From: Paludibacteraceae bacterium
GTDB lineage: Bacteria; Bacteroidota; Bacteroidia; Bacteroidales; Paludibacteraceae
Direction of reading: 5' to 3'
DNA: 55,236 bases
NCBI GenBank assembly: GCA_017450435.1
Contig: JAFSTO010000011.1
Location: 1-55,236 of the forward strand
Both the position numbers and the translations under genes were made by a program. Shown one piece after another: positions 17,869-27,074 of this stretch; within the stretch, counting starts at the first letter, position 1; the number at the start of each line of letters is the position of its first letter. The notes under the pieces are model-generated. The model saw nothing but the letters and a program-made list of their open reading frames with translations. It was not told the DNA's origin and searched no databases.

Positions 17869-18662
17869 GATATATATATGTTTTCAGGATATTCGATATC
17901 AACCAAATATAATCCCTCGGCAGGAGCAGAATTGCCTGCCGCAGTTCGGTGATGTTGTTCTATTATATTTTTAAAATCATCGGTTGTTATTCTATGCATA
18001 CCCACATCGAAGAGCGTCCCTACTATGGCTCTCACCATATTGCGCAGAAAACGGTTAGCCGTAATACGGAACACATAATGCTCTGTTCCTATTTCTGCAG
18101 CCGGAATCATATTATTACCCTCCATTTTCTCCCATTTGGCATACCCCACACTGCATAGCATATTCTTCACATCGGTATGAACTTTACAAAACGAACCGAA
18201 GTCGGCAGTTGTAAGCAGACACTGCGCTGCTGTGTTCATAGCCTCGAAATCGAGCTCCGGAGGCACCCTCACCGCTCGTCCTTGGAGGAACGGGTCTTTG
18301 CTCGTTATAACATGATATTCGTAAGTTCGCGATATAGCACTGAATCGCGCATGCGCATCATTACATACGGGTACAATATCCGACAGTGCAATCGACGACG
18401 GGAGCAGACTATTGAGTCGGCTGGTAAGTTTTTGGCGTGTGTCTGACGAGACAAGAGAGTCGTCGTCGCTGTCGAAATGTGCAACCATCAGACGAGCATG
18501 CACCCCTGTATCAGTGCGCCCTGCGGCTGTAAGTTCAACCTCACGGCGCATAACAGTGGAGAAGGCTTTTTGCATCACCTCCTGCACTGTTATACCGTTG
18601 GGTTGAATCTGCCAACCGTGATAAGGGGCACCATCGTATGAAAATCTTACGAAATATCGCAA
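17865..18662 (-). CDS. truA: tRNA pseudouridine synthase A, TTG start
   Basis: A 265-residue protein converting uridines 38-40 of tRNA anticodon stems to pseudouridine. Family motifs: GAPYHGWQIQPNGITVQE, the catalytic AAGRTDTGVHA with its Asp, and FLRNMVRAIVGTLFDVG. The start is the TTG at 18660-18662, giving the canonical MRYF. No ATG is available upstream, because an in-frame TAA lies six codons before. It follows the beta-helix gene by 31 bp and overlaps the nuclease gene by 4 bp. Confidence 0.95.
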   Translation of the reverse strand: MRYFVRFSYDGAPYHGWQIQPNGITVQEVMQKAFSTVMRREVELTAAGRTDTGVHARLMVAHFDSDDDSLVSSDTRQKLTSRLNSLLPSSIALSDIVPVCNDAHARFSAISRTYEYHVITSKDPFLQGRAVRVPPELDFEAMNTAAQCLLTTADFGSFCKVHTDVKNMLCSVGYAKWEKMEGNNMIPAAEIGTEHYVFRITANRFLRNMVRAIVGTLFDVGMHRITTDDFKNIIEQHHRTAAGNSAPAEGLYLVDIEYPENIYIS

Positions 18663-18693
18663 AGTTCTAATTTCTGATTATTACGTTCGGTTA

Positions 18694-20232
18694 TTACTTG
18701 GGCAATTGAGCTCCGTATTCGCTCTTTGCACCGAATAGTTTCAGAGCCTTCGAGAAATTATAGCGGTTACCATACATCGAAACACGACGGGTCTCGCTGC
18801 CTTGCATATTCATTCCCATTGCCTGACGGAACTGGTTAGAAGCAGAGTTGGCATTGAAGTTGCTGCTCTGAGAAATGATTTTCAAATTAGCAAATGCCTC
18901 AAGATAGTCCTTATCGAATGCCTCAATGATAGGATCACCTGCGGGGAGTTCCAAATTGTTCTCAGCCTTGGGTAACGTTTTCTCATCAACCATATCCTCA
19001 ATGTCGGTACATTTCACATTTGTCCATTTGCCACCACCCTTCGATGGTAATTGCAAATCGGCAGCATTAAGGAAATAGTAATTGTCGTAGAGGTTGGTGA
19101 TGCGCTTTGCCTCTATCGGAGCATCCGGACCTGACAATGCATGAGTACGGGCTACTGCGGCATAGTTATTTCCTACAAATACATTATGGTGCACATCGGC
19201 ACTAATAAGAGTCATAAACTCAAAACCGTATCCCATGTCTTCCATATATTTGTCGCGGCACCACGAGAAAGCTATCGTATTATGATGGAAGTTAAGGTGC
19301 GACGCTTCACCATTCTTATCGCCACCCGATATGCGGCAAGCGGCATAACGGTTCGAAACGAACACATTGTTGCATATTTCCACTTCTCCGCAACGTGAGC
19401 CAAACTGAAGTCCGAACTGGGTGCAGTTTGCAATCAGGCAGTTACGGATAATAACATTACCTGCTATCCAACCATCCGAATGGAATCCTGCATGCTCTAT
19501 TTGAGGAGGAATAGCATCTTCCATGCGCCCTGTTTCGAATGCTTCCGACGGGCAGCCAAAACGCTCGTCCGACGGGTCGGCAGGCTTATAAAAATTCTCT
19601 AAGCCCATATCAAGCATTATACCATCGATGATAAGTGTTCCCTTCGGCTGCTTTGCCATTACATCGTCAAGTGCACGTGTAGTTTGAATCAGTGCCTTGC
19701 TACCATTTGTGCCGCGCTGATCTTCACCGGGCTGAATACATGTGATATATTTAAGAGGATCACGCTCGGTGAACGACTCGTTCCAGCCTCCTTCAAGCGT
19801 TATCCAATTACTAATCTCTATATATCCGGCATTTGTTGCGCCTAAAAAATTACCTTCGCTAACGCGAACAATAGCACCATCGTCCCCTTTTTCTTTAATG
19901 ATATTAAGCACTGCCTGAATATCCTTCTTAGCAGTAGCAGGAGTAAGACCATCAGCACCACGCGAAGCACCGCTTTTACTTACGTAATAAACAGTACCGT
20001 TGTTTGTCATTCCCACCGCGGGAGCAGAAGCCTTAGTCTGTGACTTAGCTGCTTGTTGCGACTGAGACTGTGTCGTAGTCTGAGTCTGAGCCTTGTTGTC
20101 GGTCTTCTGCTCTTTCTGAGTAGCATTCTGAAGCCCCTTGCGCAATGCGCCACCAAGCTGTTGCAGTCCTTGTGCATTACATGGAACGGTTAAAATCAAC
20201 AGCGAAAAAACCAAAGAAAGAAGATGTTTCAT
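18694..20232 (-). CDS. Secreted right-handed beta-helix protein
   Basis: A 512-residue exported protein. A signal peptide (1-20) is followed by a low-complexity Gln/Thr/Ser/Lys segment (about 38-70, TQTTTQSQSQQAAKSQ). The body (about 75-400) has YYVSKSGASRGADGLTPATA followed by repeating short strands such as VIIRNCLIANC, VEICNNVFVSN and LNFHHNTIAFS. These are typical of parallel beta-helix (pectate-lyase-like) surface proteins whose first repeats define a DUF1565-like start. No catalytic residues can be assigned. It lies 30 bp after the flippase gene and may be part of the same transcript. Role unknown; polysaccharide binding or cleavage is possible. Confidence 0.7.
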   Translation of the reverse strand: MKHLLSLVFSLLILTVPCNAQGLQQLGGALRKGLQNATQKEQKTDNKAQTQTTTQSQSQQAAKSQTKASAPAVGMTNNGTVYYVSKSGASRGADGLTPATAKKDIQAVLNIIKEKGDDGAIVRVSEGNFLGATNAGYIEISNWITLEGGWNESFTERDPLKYITCIQPGEDQRGTNGSKALIQTTRALDDVMAKQPKGTLIIDGIMLDMGLENFYKPADPSDERFGCPSEAFETGRMEDAIPPQIEHAGFHSDGWIAGNVIIRNCLIANCTQFGLQFGSRCGEVEICNNVFVSNRYAACRISGGDKNGEASHLNFHHNTIAFSWCRDKYMEDMGYGFEFMTLISADVHHNVFVGNNYAAVARTHALSGPDAPIEAKRITNLYDNYYFLNAADLQLPSKGGGKWTNVKCTDIEDMVDEKTLPKAENNLELPAGDPIIEAFDKDYLEAFANLKIISQSSNFNANSASNQFRQAMGMNMQGSETRRVSMYGNRYNFSKALKLFGAKSEYGAQLPK

Positions 20233-20262
20233 AACTTTAAATTTTTTGTTTGTGAATGAATA

Positions 20263-21837
20263 TTAGTGTTTTTTGAATATATGTTTGTCGATTTGAAAGT
20301 TTATCTCAGGCGACAGACCGGCTCGGTAGCCCACCCACAACGCAGGACACAGCAAAACTACCGAACGCAATATACTATCAACCCAGATATTGCATATCAT
20401 GCCACTTAGATATTTTGTCCATACATAATTGGCAAGTAGCACTACCGCGAGCAAAGCGAATATGCCTAAATGCTTCAGTCCTACAGGGTTGATACGCGCC
20501 ACTAAAAGCAAAAACACAAGCAGTCCTGCAAAATACAGCGACTGACCAGTTACCATTGCCATTGCTGCACCATCAACTCCGAAACGAGGTATCAACAAGT
20601 TATTAAGCAACACAAGAGATACCGTTAACAACAGCGAGAATATAAGCGATATATAGTAATAGCGCGAGTAATTGATGGCAGGTAGCAAGATGCTGAAAGC
20701 CGTCATCAGCAACTGCGTCAGGCAAAGGAAGAATACTGCATTTTTCGCCAACGAGTAGGTAGAACCATTGGGCAAAACATAGAATATCAGGTCTATATTT
20801 ATCCAAATAGCAAGAAACAGAAACGACCCCACGAGCAACAAACTGCCCGACACTTGCCTAATCAACACCGAAGCCGCCGGCATGTCGTCGTTTTTAATTG
20901 CTGTAGCCAACTGCGGCTGCGCCACAGCTCCCATAGAACGGGCAGGTATCGAAACAAGCACTGCTATGTTTAAAGCGATGGTGTATATCCCATTGTATTC
21001 AAGTCCCATCTGCGCTGATACCATAAACGAACTAAGCAGGGGAGCAAACACCGTAACGGCAGCCGAGAGTATCAGAAATCCGGTATATCTAAGATAGTTA
21101 ACTACAAGTTCGCGCGTTGGAAAAGAAAAATCAGGTCGCAGAGAGATATGCTCCGTCGCAAATACATACACTATGTTGCACAGAGCAGCCACAGCATATA
21201 CGCAACACAGACCTATAACAAAGCCATCAAGCGAGAGTACGCGCTTGGCATACAACAGATAAAGAACAAGCAGCAATACCCTGACTAAAAATTCGCGTAC
21301 CACCGAATGAGGAAATACGGTACGCAAAAGCACGTTCGACGATGTTTCGAACACCAGTTGGTAGAGCATGAAGAATGCCAACGGCAGTACGAAATAGAAA
21401 TAATTAACGAACAAAGGCGACTTCTCCTGAAAATAATTGCTTATAGGTATTCGGCAAAGCCAATATACGAGAGCAAACACACAAAAGCCTACAAGCGGTA
21501 TCACCACCGTCCAGAAAAAGAAACCATGATACTGATCGGCAGACGTTTCCCTATCCGATGGAGAAGAATCAACTGCCTGTTTACCTTTCTCGTTAAAATA
21601 AGGGAAGAAACGAACTATCGACGTACTCGTACCTAATTGCGCCAAGCCGATAAATAAAGTCGCTGCATCGATAAGCACACGAGCCAAACCTATCTCCTCG
21701 GCTGTGAGGAAACGGGTCAGTACGAAGAAAGTGGTTACGACGCCTACACCGACGCCGAGATATGTCCATATCGTACCTCTTACACTCTGTCGTGCTATAG
21801 TGCCCAAGAGTAAATCTGTATAAAATATTGTCTGCAT
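20263..21837 (-). CDS. Polysaccharide flippase of the MOP (Wzx-like) superfamily
   Basis: A protein of about 524 residues with 12-14 predicted membrane segments. It opens with QSVRGTIWTYLGVGVGVVTTFFVLTRFLTAEEIGLARV, split by eye, which is typical of oligosaccharide flippases (Polysacc_synt family). These move lipid-linked sugar repeat units across the inner membrane. The frame can be extended to a TTG at 21864; I prefer the ATG at 21835-21837 because it puts the first membrane segment at the usual distance. No glycosyltransferases are adjacent, so its substrate is not indicated. It lies between an FKBP gene (43 bp upstream) and the beta-helix gene. Confidence 0.82.
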   Translation of the reverse strand: MQTIFYTDLLLGTIARQSVRGTIWTYLGVGVGVVTTFFVLTRFLTAEEIGLARVLIDAATLFIGLAQLGTSTSIVRFFPYFNEKGKQAVDSSPSDRETSADQYHGFFFWTVVIPLVGFCVFALVYWLCRIPISNYFQEKSPLFVNYFYFVLPLAFFMLYQLVFETSSNVLLRTVFPHSVVREFLVRVLLLVLYLLYAKRVLSLDGFVIGLCCVYAVAALCNIVYVFATEHISLRPDFSFPTRELVVNYLRYTGFLILSAAVTVFAPLLSSFMVSAQMGLEYNGIYTIALNIAVLVSIPARSMGAVAQPQLATAIKNDDMPAASVLIRQVSGSLLLVGSFLFLAIWINIDLIFYVLPNGSTYSLAKNAVFFLCLTQLLMTAFSILLPAINYSRYYYISLIFSLLLTVSLVLLNNLLIPRFGVDGAAMAMVTGQSLYFAGLLVFLLLVARINPVGLKHLGIFALLAVVLLANYVWTKYLSGMICNIWVDSILRSVVLLCPALWVGYRAGLSPEINFQIDKHIFKKH

Positions 21838-21880
21838 ATCCCCACAAGGGAGATATACAGACAATTCTGTTCAAATTATA

Positions 21881-23206
21881 TTATTCTGCAGCAGGTGCCT
21901 CAGGTTCTTCTATACCAAGAAGTTCTACCTCGAAAATCAACATCGAGTAAGGGGGAATACTACCTGCCTGACGTCCTTGATAACCGAGCTCGTAAGGAAT
22001 ATAAAGTTTCCATTTCGAGCCTACAGGCATAAGTTGGAGAGCTTCTGTCCAACCGGCAATAACCTGATTAACGCCGAATACTATCGATTGCTTGCGATCT
22101 ACCGAACTATCAAACACTGTGCCGTCGAGCAAGGTACCATGATAATGTACGCGTACTTTATCGGTAGCTGTCGGACATTTGCCCTTGCCTTGTTTGAGAA
22201 TCTCATACTGCAAACCGCTTTCTGTAACAGTAACCTCAGCACGCTCAGCATTCTTAGCGAGGAAAGCCTCTTCCGCGGCTATACGCTCGGCATGCTCTGC
22301 CCTGCCCTGACGCTCACGCTCACCATCTACTACTGTTTGCAGATATGTGTTGGCTTCTTCCGACTGCATACCTTGCTCGTAGCCACGCAAACCGTTAATT
22401 AATGCCTGACGGAGAACTTCGAACTTAACAGGCATTTCGTTCAGACCGAGAAGATTTTTAGATGCTTCCATCTGCTTGAGTTGAGAACCATAGTTCTGAA
22501 CCATACGAACCAACTGACTGTTGATATACTTAACCTGAAGTCCTTCGTTAACCTTATTTATAAGAGCTGCGATATCTTTCTCGCGCTCTTCTTCACTCGT
22601 TTCTTTACCGTCTTTTCTTGCTATAGCATAGTTGAATATATCCTCGCCATTGAGGAAGCCGAAAATATAATTTAAACTGTCAACTTCGTTGGCAAGAACT
22701 ACCGGTTTTACTTTGTTCTTTGCGTTAGCCTTAACTGCAGGCAGAGGAGTACCCTCTTCGGGTTTTGCCTTATAGAACTTATCGGTTATATAGTTCTGAG
22801 CCTCTTCGCGTTTTACAACCACACTGTCACCATGCAAACCGTTAACAAAACCTTGCAGGAGCAGCTTTTCGTTTACTCGCCAAACGGGATTGCCGTTAAG
22901 ACCCTTATCCTCAATACTTGCTACAAACGAACCGAAATCGAAACCCGTACTTTCGGCTACAGACAGATTGAAACCTCTATCAAGAGCATCTGCTATCTCA
23001 CTTACCTGAGCATCCGATATTGCAGGTACCTCACCCTTCTCGTTGGGTTTGCAAATATCCTTCTGCATATAAGAGCCGTTAAACACACCAAGAGCATAGT
23101 TCAAACTATCGGCTCTGTCAGCCAAATCAACTTTTTTTGCCGTGTAGGTATTTCCACACGAAATCATTGCTACACAAGCAACGAGTAAAATACTTAATTT
23201 TTTCAT
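21881..23206 (-). CDS. FKBP-type peptidyl-prolyl isomerase lipoprotein
   Basis: A 441-residue lipoprotein (lipobox around AMISC, Cys17). Residues about 30-310 hold two related FKBP N-terminal dimerisation-type segments ([12 protein letters not shown] and [12 protein letters not shown] each start one). The C-terminal FKBP domain (about 340-430) shows [30 protein letters not shown] and [14 protein letters not shown]. Such proteins catalyse proline isomerisation and act as periplasmic chaperones. The doubled N-terminal region makes it about twice the length of its neighbour. The gap to the upstream FKBP gene is 70 bp, consistent with an operon. Confidence 0.9.
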   Translation of the reverse strand: MKKLSILLVACVAMISCGNTYTAKKVDLADRADSLNYALGVFNGSYMQKDICKPNEKGEVPAISDAQVSEIADALDRGFNLSVAESTGFDFGSFVASIEDKGLNGNPVWRVNEKLLLQGFVNGLHGDSVVVKREEAQNYITDKFYKAKPEEGTPLPAVKANAKNKVKPVVLANEVDSLNYIFGFLNGEDIFNYAIARKDGKETSEEEREKDIAALINKVNEGLQVKYINSQLVRMVQNYGSQLKQMEASKNLLGLNEMPVKFEVLRQALINGLRGYEQGMQSEEANTYLQTVVDGERERQGRAEHAERIAAEEAFLAKNAERAEVTVTESGLQYEILKQGKGKCPTATDKVRVHYHGTLLDGTVFDSSVDRKQSIVFGVNQVIAGWTEALQLMPVGSKWKLYIPYELGYQGRQAGSIPPYSMLIFEVELLGIEEPEAPAAE

Positions 23207-23276
23207 TTCTATATACTTATTTGTTTTAGTTTACGAAACTTTTCTACATTCAATAATTATGGTGATTAATATAATG

Positions 23277-23861
23277 TCAGTTTATTCCCAATAGTTCAAC
23301 TGTGAATATCAGTGTTGCATAAGGAGGAATCATCTCGCCGGCTCCGCGCGTACCATAGGCAAGATTGTAGGGTATGTAAAACTTATACTTCGATCCTATC
23401 GACATAAGTTGCAACCCCTCTGTCCAACCTGCAATTACCTGATTGAGCGGAAAACTGATAGGTTCACCGCGCTTATAGGAACTATCAAAAACCGTACCAT
23501 CAAGGAGTGTCCCTTCATAATGAACACGTACGGAATCCGTTGCACGAGGCTTAAGACCAATAGTAGCGTCTATCACCTCATACTGAAGTCCGCTCGGAGT
23601 AGTCTTAACCGATTGGCGTTTCGCATTCTCCGAAAGGAAACGTTCACCCTCTTCTTTAGCAGCACGGGCTGCCTTTTCCGATAACTCTTTGAAGTAATCA
23701 CCAAGCAGTTTCTGTGCCTGCTCGTACGATATTTTAGGTTCGTTTGCCTCAAACACATCACGAAGCCCGTCGGCAACATCGGCATAATCAACCTTACGAA
23801 TACCGCTTGCAAGCATGTTCTGACCGAAACTCAAACCTAAACAATAGCTAATCTTATCCAT
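23277..23861 (-). CDS. FKBP-type peptidyl-prolyl isomerase (FklB/Mip-like)
   Basis: A 194-residue protein with an N-terminal helical dimerisation domain (ISYCLGLSFGQNM, about 4-80) and a C-terminal FKBP domain (about 95-194). The latter has [27 protein letters not shown] and AYGTRGAGEMIPPYATLIFTVELLG, split by eye. No signal peptide is visible, so it may act in the cytoplasm, unlike the longer lipoprotein encoded next. It is first in a run of six minus-strand genes and has a clear promoter. Confidence 0.92.
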   Translation of the reverse strand: MDKISYCLGLSFGQNMLASGIRKVDYADVADGLRDVFEANEPKISYEQAQKLLGDYFKELSEKAARAAKEEGERFLSENAKRQSVKTTPSGLQYEVIDATIGLKPRATDSVRVHYEGTLLDGTVFDSSYKRGEPISFPLNQVIAGWTEGLQLMSIGSKYKFYIPYNLAYGTRGAGEMIPPYATLIFTVELLGIN

Positions 23862-23925
23862 GTTTTAATTTTTTATTCTTTGTACTTTAGCGTTAACTTT
23901 TGATGTTACACACCGTTTGAACACG

Positions 23926-23957
23926 CAAAATTAAAACTTTTTCCTTTACCTGCCAAA
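23926..23957 (-). promoter_or_regulatory. Bacteroidetes-type promoter of the FKBP gene run
   Basis: Minus-strand TTTG (23954-23957), a 20-nt spacer and TAATTTTG (23926-23933). It drives leftward transcription of the FKBP genes. Its -33 box lies only 6 bp from the -33 box of the divergent korAB promoter, so the two sets could compete for polymerase. Confidence 0.7.
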
Positions 23958-23963
23958 TTTTGA

Positions 23964-23995
23964 GTTGCGAGAAAGTGAAAAAAATAGTAATTTTG
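23964..23995 (+). promoter_or_regulatory. Promoter of korAB
   Basis: GTTG (23964-23967), a 20-nt spacer and TAATTTTG (23988-23995). The -7 box matches the Bacteroidetes consensus; the -33 box differs from TTTG at its first position. Expected start is near 24003, giving a leader of about 40 nt before korA. Confidence 0.65.
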
Positions 23996-24045
23996 CAGCG
24001 CTTAATGAAGTGAAATCTCTTATTCAATAAACGAAAAACACTAAA

Positions 24046-25905
24046 ATGAAAACTAACATGCAGAATGTTGTAGTACGCTTTTGTGGAGACTCGGGCGACG
24101 GTATGCAACTTACGGGTAATATGTTCTCGTCGTTGTCTGCCATACTGGGCTACGAAATCAGTACTCTTCCCGATTTTCCCGCTGAGATACGTGCCCCGCA
24201 AGGGACTCTTGGCGGTGTAAGCGGCTTTCAGGTAAACCTCGGTAGCGGTGTTTATACCCCGGGCGACAGAGCCGATGTGATAGTAGCAATGAATGCTGCA
24301 GCTCTCAAAGTCTGTACCTTAGGCTCAAAATTCAATCATCCTGGAGCGAAGTACAACGCCAACGAGTCGATGTTCAAACGCGATGCCATTATCATCGTTG
24401 ACACCGATAGTTTCACCGCTAAAGACTTAGAAAAAGCACTCTACAAAACCGACAATCCATTTGAGGAGTTAGCCATACCTGAGTCTGTGCAGATAGTGCC
24501 GGTAGCGGTTACTACACTTACAAAAGAGAGTCTTAAAGATTCGGGGTTAGACAACAAGTCCATTCTTAAAAGCCGCAATATGCTTGCGCTTGGTATCGTA
24601 TGTTGGCTGTTTAACCGTCCTATCGACAGAGCCATCGAGTTTCTGGAAGATAAATTCAAAAAGAAACCAGCACTTATAGCTCCCAATGTTAAAGTGCTGA
24701 CCGACGGTTTTAACTATGCTAACAATCTGCATCTGAATATCAACACCGTCAATATCGAGAAATCCGACGAACTCGAACACGGCACTTATACCGCTATAGC
24801 AGGCAATAAAGCCACGGCATGGGGACTGATTGCAGCTGCCGAAAAAGCAGGCAAACAGCTGTTTCTCGGCTCCTACCCCATCACTCCCGCTACCGATATA
24901 ATGCAAGAACTTGCAGCACGCAAAGACATGGGAGTGATGGTTGTTCAAGCCGAAGATGAGATATCGGGAGTATGTACTGCCGTAGGCGCCGCATTTGCAG
25001 GCGACCTTGCCGTTACTTCAACCTCAGGTCCGGGTTTGTCGCTTAAGAGTGAAGCTGTTGGTCTTGCTGTAATGGCCGAATTGCCACTTGTGGTAATCGA
25101 CGTTCAGAGAGGCGGACCATCAACCGGTCTGCCTACTAAAACCGAACAGACCGACCTGCTGCAGGCTATATACGGCAGAAACGGAGAGTGTCCTGCGGTG
25201 GTGATTGCTGCTTCCACATCAGCCAACTGCTTTAAGTTCGCTTACGAGGCTGCACGCCTCGCACTCGAAAACATGACACCCGTCATCCTACTCACCGACA
25301 CATACCTCGCTAACGGAACCGGACTATGGCGCATACCTAAACTCAGCGAACTGCCGCCTATCTGTCCGGCATCAGTACCCGCCGAAGCAGCAGGGCATTA
25401 CAACCCCGCCATGCGAGACCCCGAAACGAAAGTCCGCTATTGGGCAACACCCGGAATGAAAGGGTTCGAACATCGTAATATAGGACTCGAGCGCGATGCC
25501 GAAAAAGGCACCATATCCACTAATCCTGAAAACCACGAACTCATGGTGCTCAATCGGCAACAGAAAGTGGAGCAGGTGGCGGAGCGTATTCCGCTTCTCA
25601 ACGTACAAGGTAACCCTGAGAGCGACACTTTGCTCGTAGGCTGGGGTTCTACAGAAGGACATCTCATGGCGGCTGCCAGACAGCTTAATTGCGCCTTAGC
25701 GCACTTTAACTATATACACCCTCTACCAGCCAATACCAAAGAAGTACTCTTGAAGTACAAAAGAATTGTGGTTTGCGAACTCAACACTGGCCAGTTTGCC
25801 GACTACCTGAGAAGTAAAATAGAGGGAATCCGACTCGAACAATACAACGAGATAATGGGACAGCCGTTCTCGGTAGAAAGAATAGTAAGTCAGATAAAAA
25901 AATGA
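24046..25905 (+). CDS. korA: 2-oxoacid:ferredoxin oxidoreductase, fused gamma-alpha subunit
   Basis: A 619-residue protein with the gamma domain first (about 8-200, FCGDSGDGMQLTGN near the start) and the pyrimidine-binding alpha domain after (about 240-619, FLGSYPITPATDIM, AEDEISG). This fused form is typical of KorA. With KorB it oxidises 2-oxoglutarate, or a related 2-oxoacid, to the acyl-CoA with reduction of ferredoxin, or runs in reverse. Reduced ferredoxin is the substrate of the Rnf complex encoded in this same half, so the two could be linked metabolically. korB follows after 21 bp. Substrate specificity cannot be read from sequence alone. Confidence 0.92.
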   Translation: MKTNMQNVVVRFCGDSGDGMQLTGNMFSSLSAILGYEISTLPDFPAEIRAPQGTLGGVSGFQVNLGSGVYTPGDRADVIVAMNAAALKVCTLGSKFNHPGAKYNANESMFKRDAIIIVDTDSFTAKDLEKALYKTDNPFEELAIPESVQIVPVAVTTLTKESLKDSGLDNKSILKSRNMLALGIVCWLFNRPIDRAIEFLEDKFKKKPALIAPNVKVLTDGFNYANNLHLNINTVNIEKSDELEHGTYTAIAGNKATAWGLIAAAEKAGKQLFLGSYPITPATDIMQELAARKDMGVMVVQAEDEISGVCTAVGAAFAGDLAVTSTSGPGLSLKSEAVGLAVMAELPLVVIDVQRGGPSTGLPTKTEQTDLLQAIYGRNGECPAVVIAASTSANCFKFAYEAARLALENMTPVILLTDTYLANGTGLWRIPKLSELPPICPASVPAEAAGHYNPAMRDPETKVRYWATPGMKGFEHRNIGLERDAEKGTISTNPENHELMVLNRQQKVEQVAERIPLLNVQGNPESDTLLVGWGSTEGHLMAAARQLNCALAHFNYIHPLPANTKEVLLKYKRIVVCELNTGQFADYLRSKIEGIRLEQYNEIMGQPFSVERIVSQIKK

Positions 25906-25926
25906 TTTTAAATTTTTATTTATCAC

Positions 25927-26952
25927 ATGGAAGCACAAGATTTTAAATCCGATCAATACGTTCGTTTTTGTCCTGGTTGCGGCGACCATGCCATCACCAT
26001 GGCACTTCAAAAAGCAATGGCTCAGATAGGCATTCCAACACACCAAACGGTAGTCATATCGGGTATAGGCTGTTCATCACGCATGCCACACTATCTGAAC
26101 ACTTATGGGTTCAACACCATACACGGCCGTGGAGCTGCGATTGCTACAGGTGTAAAGACATCTCATCCCGAACTCAACGTTTGGCAAATGACTGGCGATG
26201 GCGACTGCCTCGCAATCGGAGGAAACCATTTTATCCATTCCCTGAGACGCAATGTTGACCTTAATATATGTCTGTTCAACAACCGTATTTATGGTCTTAC
26301 CAAAGGGCAATATTCACCTACATCTCCCAAAGGCTTCGTTAGTAAATCATCACCATTTGGTACTGTGGAACGCCCGTTTATTCCCGCCGAATTAGTTATG
26401 GGAGCACGCGGAACATTCTTCGCACGCACTCTCGACGTTGACATGCCAACTACCGTCAAATGCATGGTCGAAGCCAACAACCATAAAGGTGCAAGCGTAA
26501 TAGAATGTCTGGTAAACTGCGTGATATTCAACAATGGTACGCACGCATGGATTGCCGACAGGGAGACACGCGCCGAACGCACCATACTGCTTCACCAAGG
26601 CGAGAAGATGATATTCGGTAAAGACCTCAACAAAGGGTTGGCACTCGACTATAGCAGCGGTATGTTCCCAAAACTCATTATTGTCCCAGCCAACGACGAA
26701 CGTGTTCTCACCCACGATGCTACCACTGCCGACCCCACCCTGCACCGCATGCTTGCACTCATGGGACAGAAGCATTTCACCGGAGAACAGACAGGCGACG
26801 ACACCCTGCCGGTAGCACTCGGCGTGATACGGAACGTTGAGGAAGAAACCTACAACGATGCCGTCAACCGACAAATAGATGAGGTTCGCGCCAAAGCCAA
26901 AGCACACTGCTTCGACGAACTAACACAAACACTCGAACAGTGGGCAATGTAA
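25927..26952 (+). CDS. korB: 2-oxoacid:ferredoxin oxidoreductase, beta subunit
   Basis: A 341-residue thiamine-diphosphate-binding subunit. It has FCPGCGDHAI (14-23) and GIGCSSRMPHYLNTYGFNTIHGR, split by eye, near residues 42-63. The ThDP/Mg motif GDGDCLAIGGNH is near 97-108, with NNRIYGLTKGQYSPTS after it. It completes the KorAB enzyme with the upstream gene. There is no ferredoxin-like delta subunit gene beside it, as is normal for Bacteroidales Kor. Transcription ends at a strong bidirectional hairpin about 65 bp downstream. Confidence 0.93.
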   Translation: MEAQDFKSDQYVRFCPGCGDHAITMALQKAMAQIGIPTHQTVVISGIGCSSRMPHYLNTYGFNTIHGRGAAIATGVKTSHPELNVWQMTGDGDCLAIGGNHFIHSLRRNVDLNICLFNNRIYGLTKGQYSPTSPKGFVSKSSPFGTVERPFIPAELVMGARGTFFARTLDVDMPTTVKCMVEANNHKGASVIECLVNCVIFNNGTHAWIADRETRAERTILLHQGEKMIFGKDLNKGLALDYSSGMFPKLIIVPANDERVLTHDATTADPTLHRMLALMGQKHFTGEQTGDDTLPVALGVIRNVEEETYNDAVNRQIDEVRAKAKAHCFDELTQTLEQWAM

Positions 26953-27015
26953 ATAGCGAACAGAAATGGCTGTTGCCGACGGAACTTATGACTCATGAGC
27001 AGGCGTGAATTGCAA

Positions 27016-27055
27016 ACAAAATAAGAGGCATCACTTTTGATGCCTCTTATTTTGT
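27016..27055. terminator. Bidirectional intrinsic terminator between korB and epimerase
   Basis: Perfect 18-bp arms at 27016-27033 and 27038-27055 enclose a 4-nt loop (CTTT). The outer part of each arm is A-rich on one side and T-rich on the other (TTATTTTGT), so either strand yields a GC stem followed by U-rich RNA. It serves the convergent korB and epimerase genes. Confidence 0.85.
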
Positions 27056-27074
27056 TCACCAACTCATCTGACGC

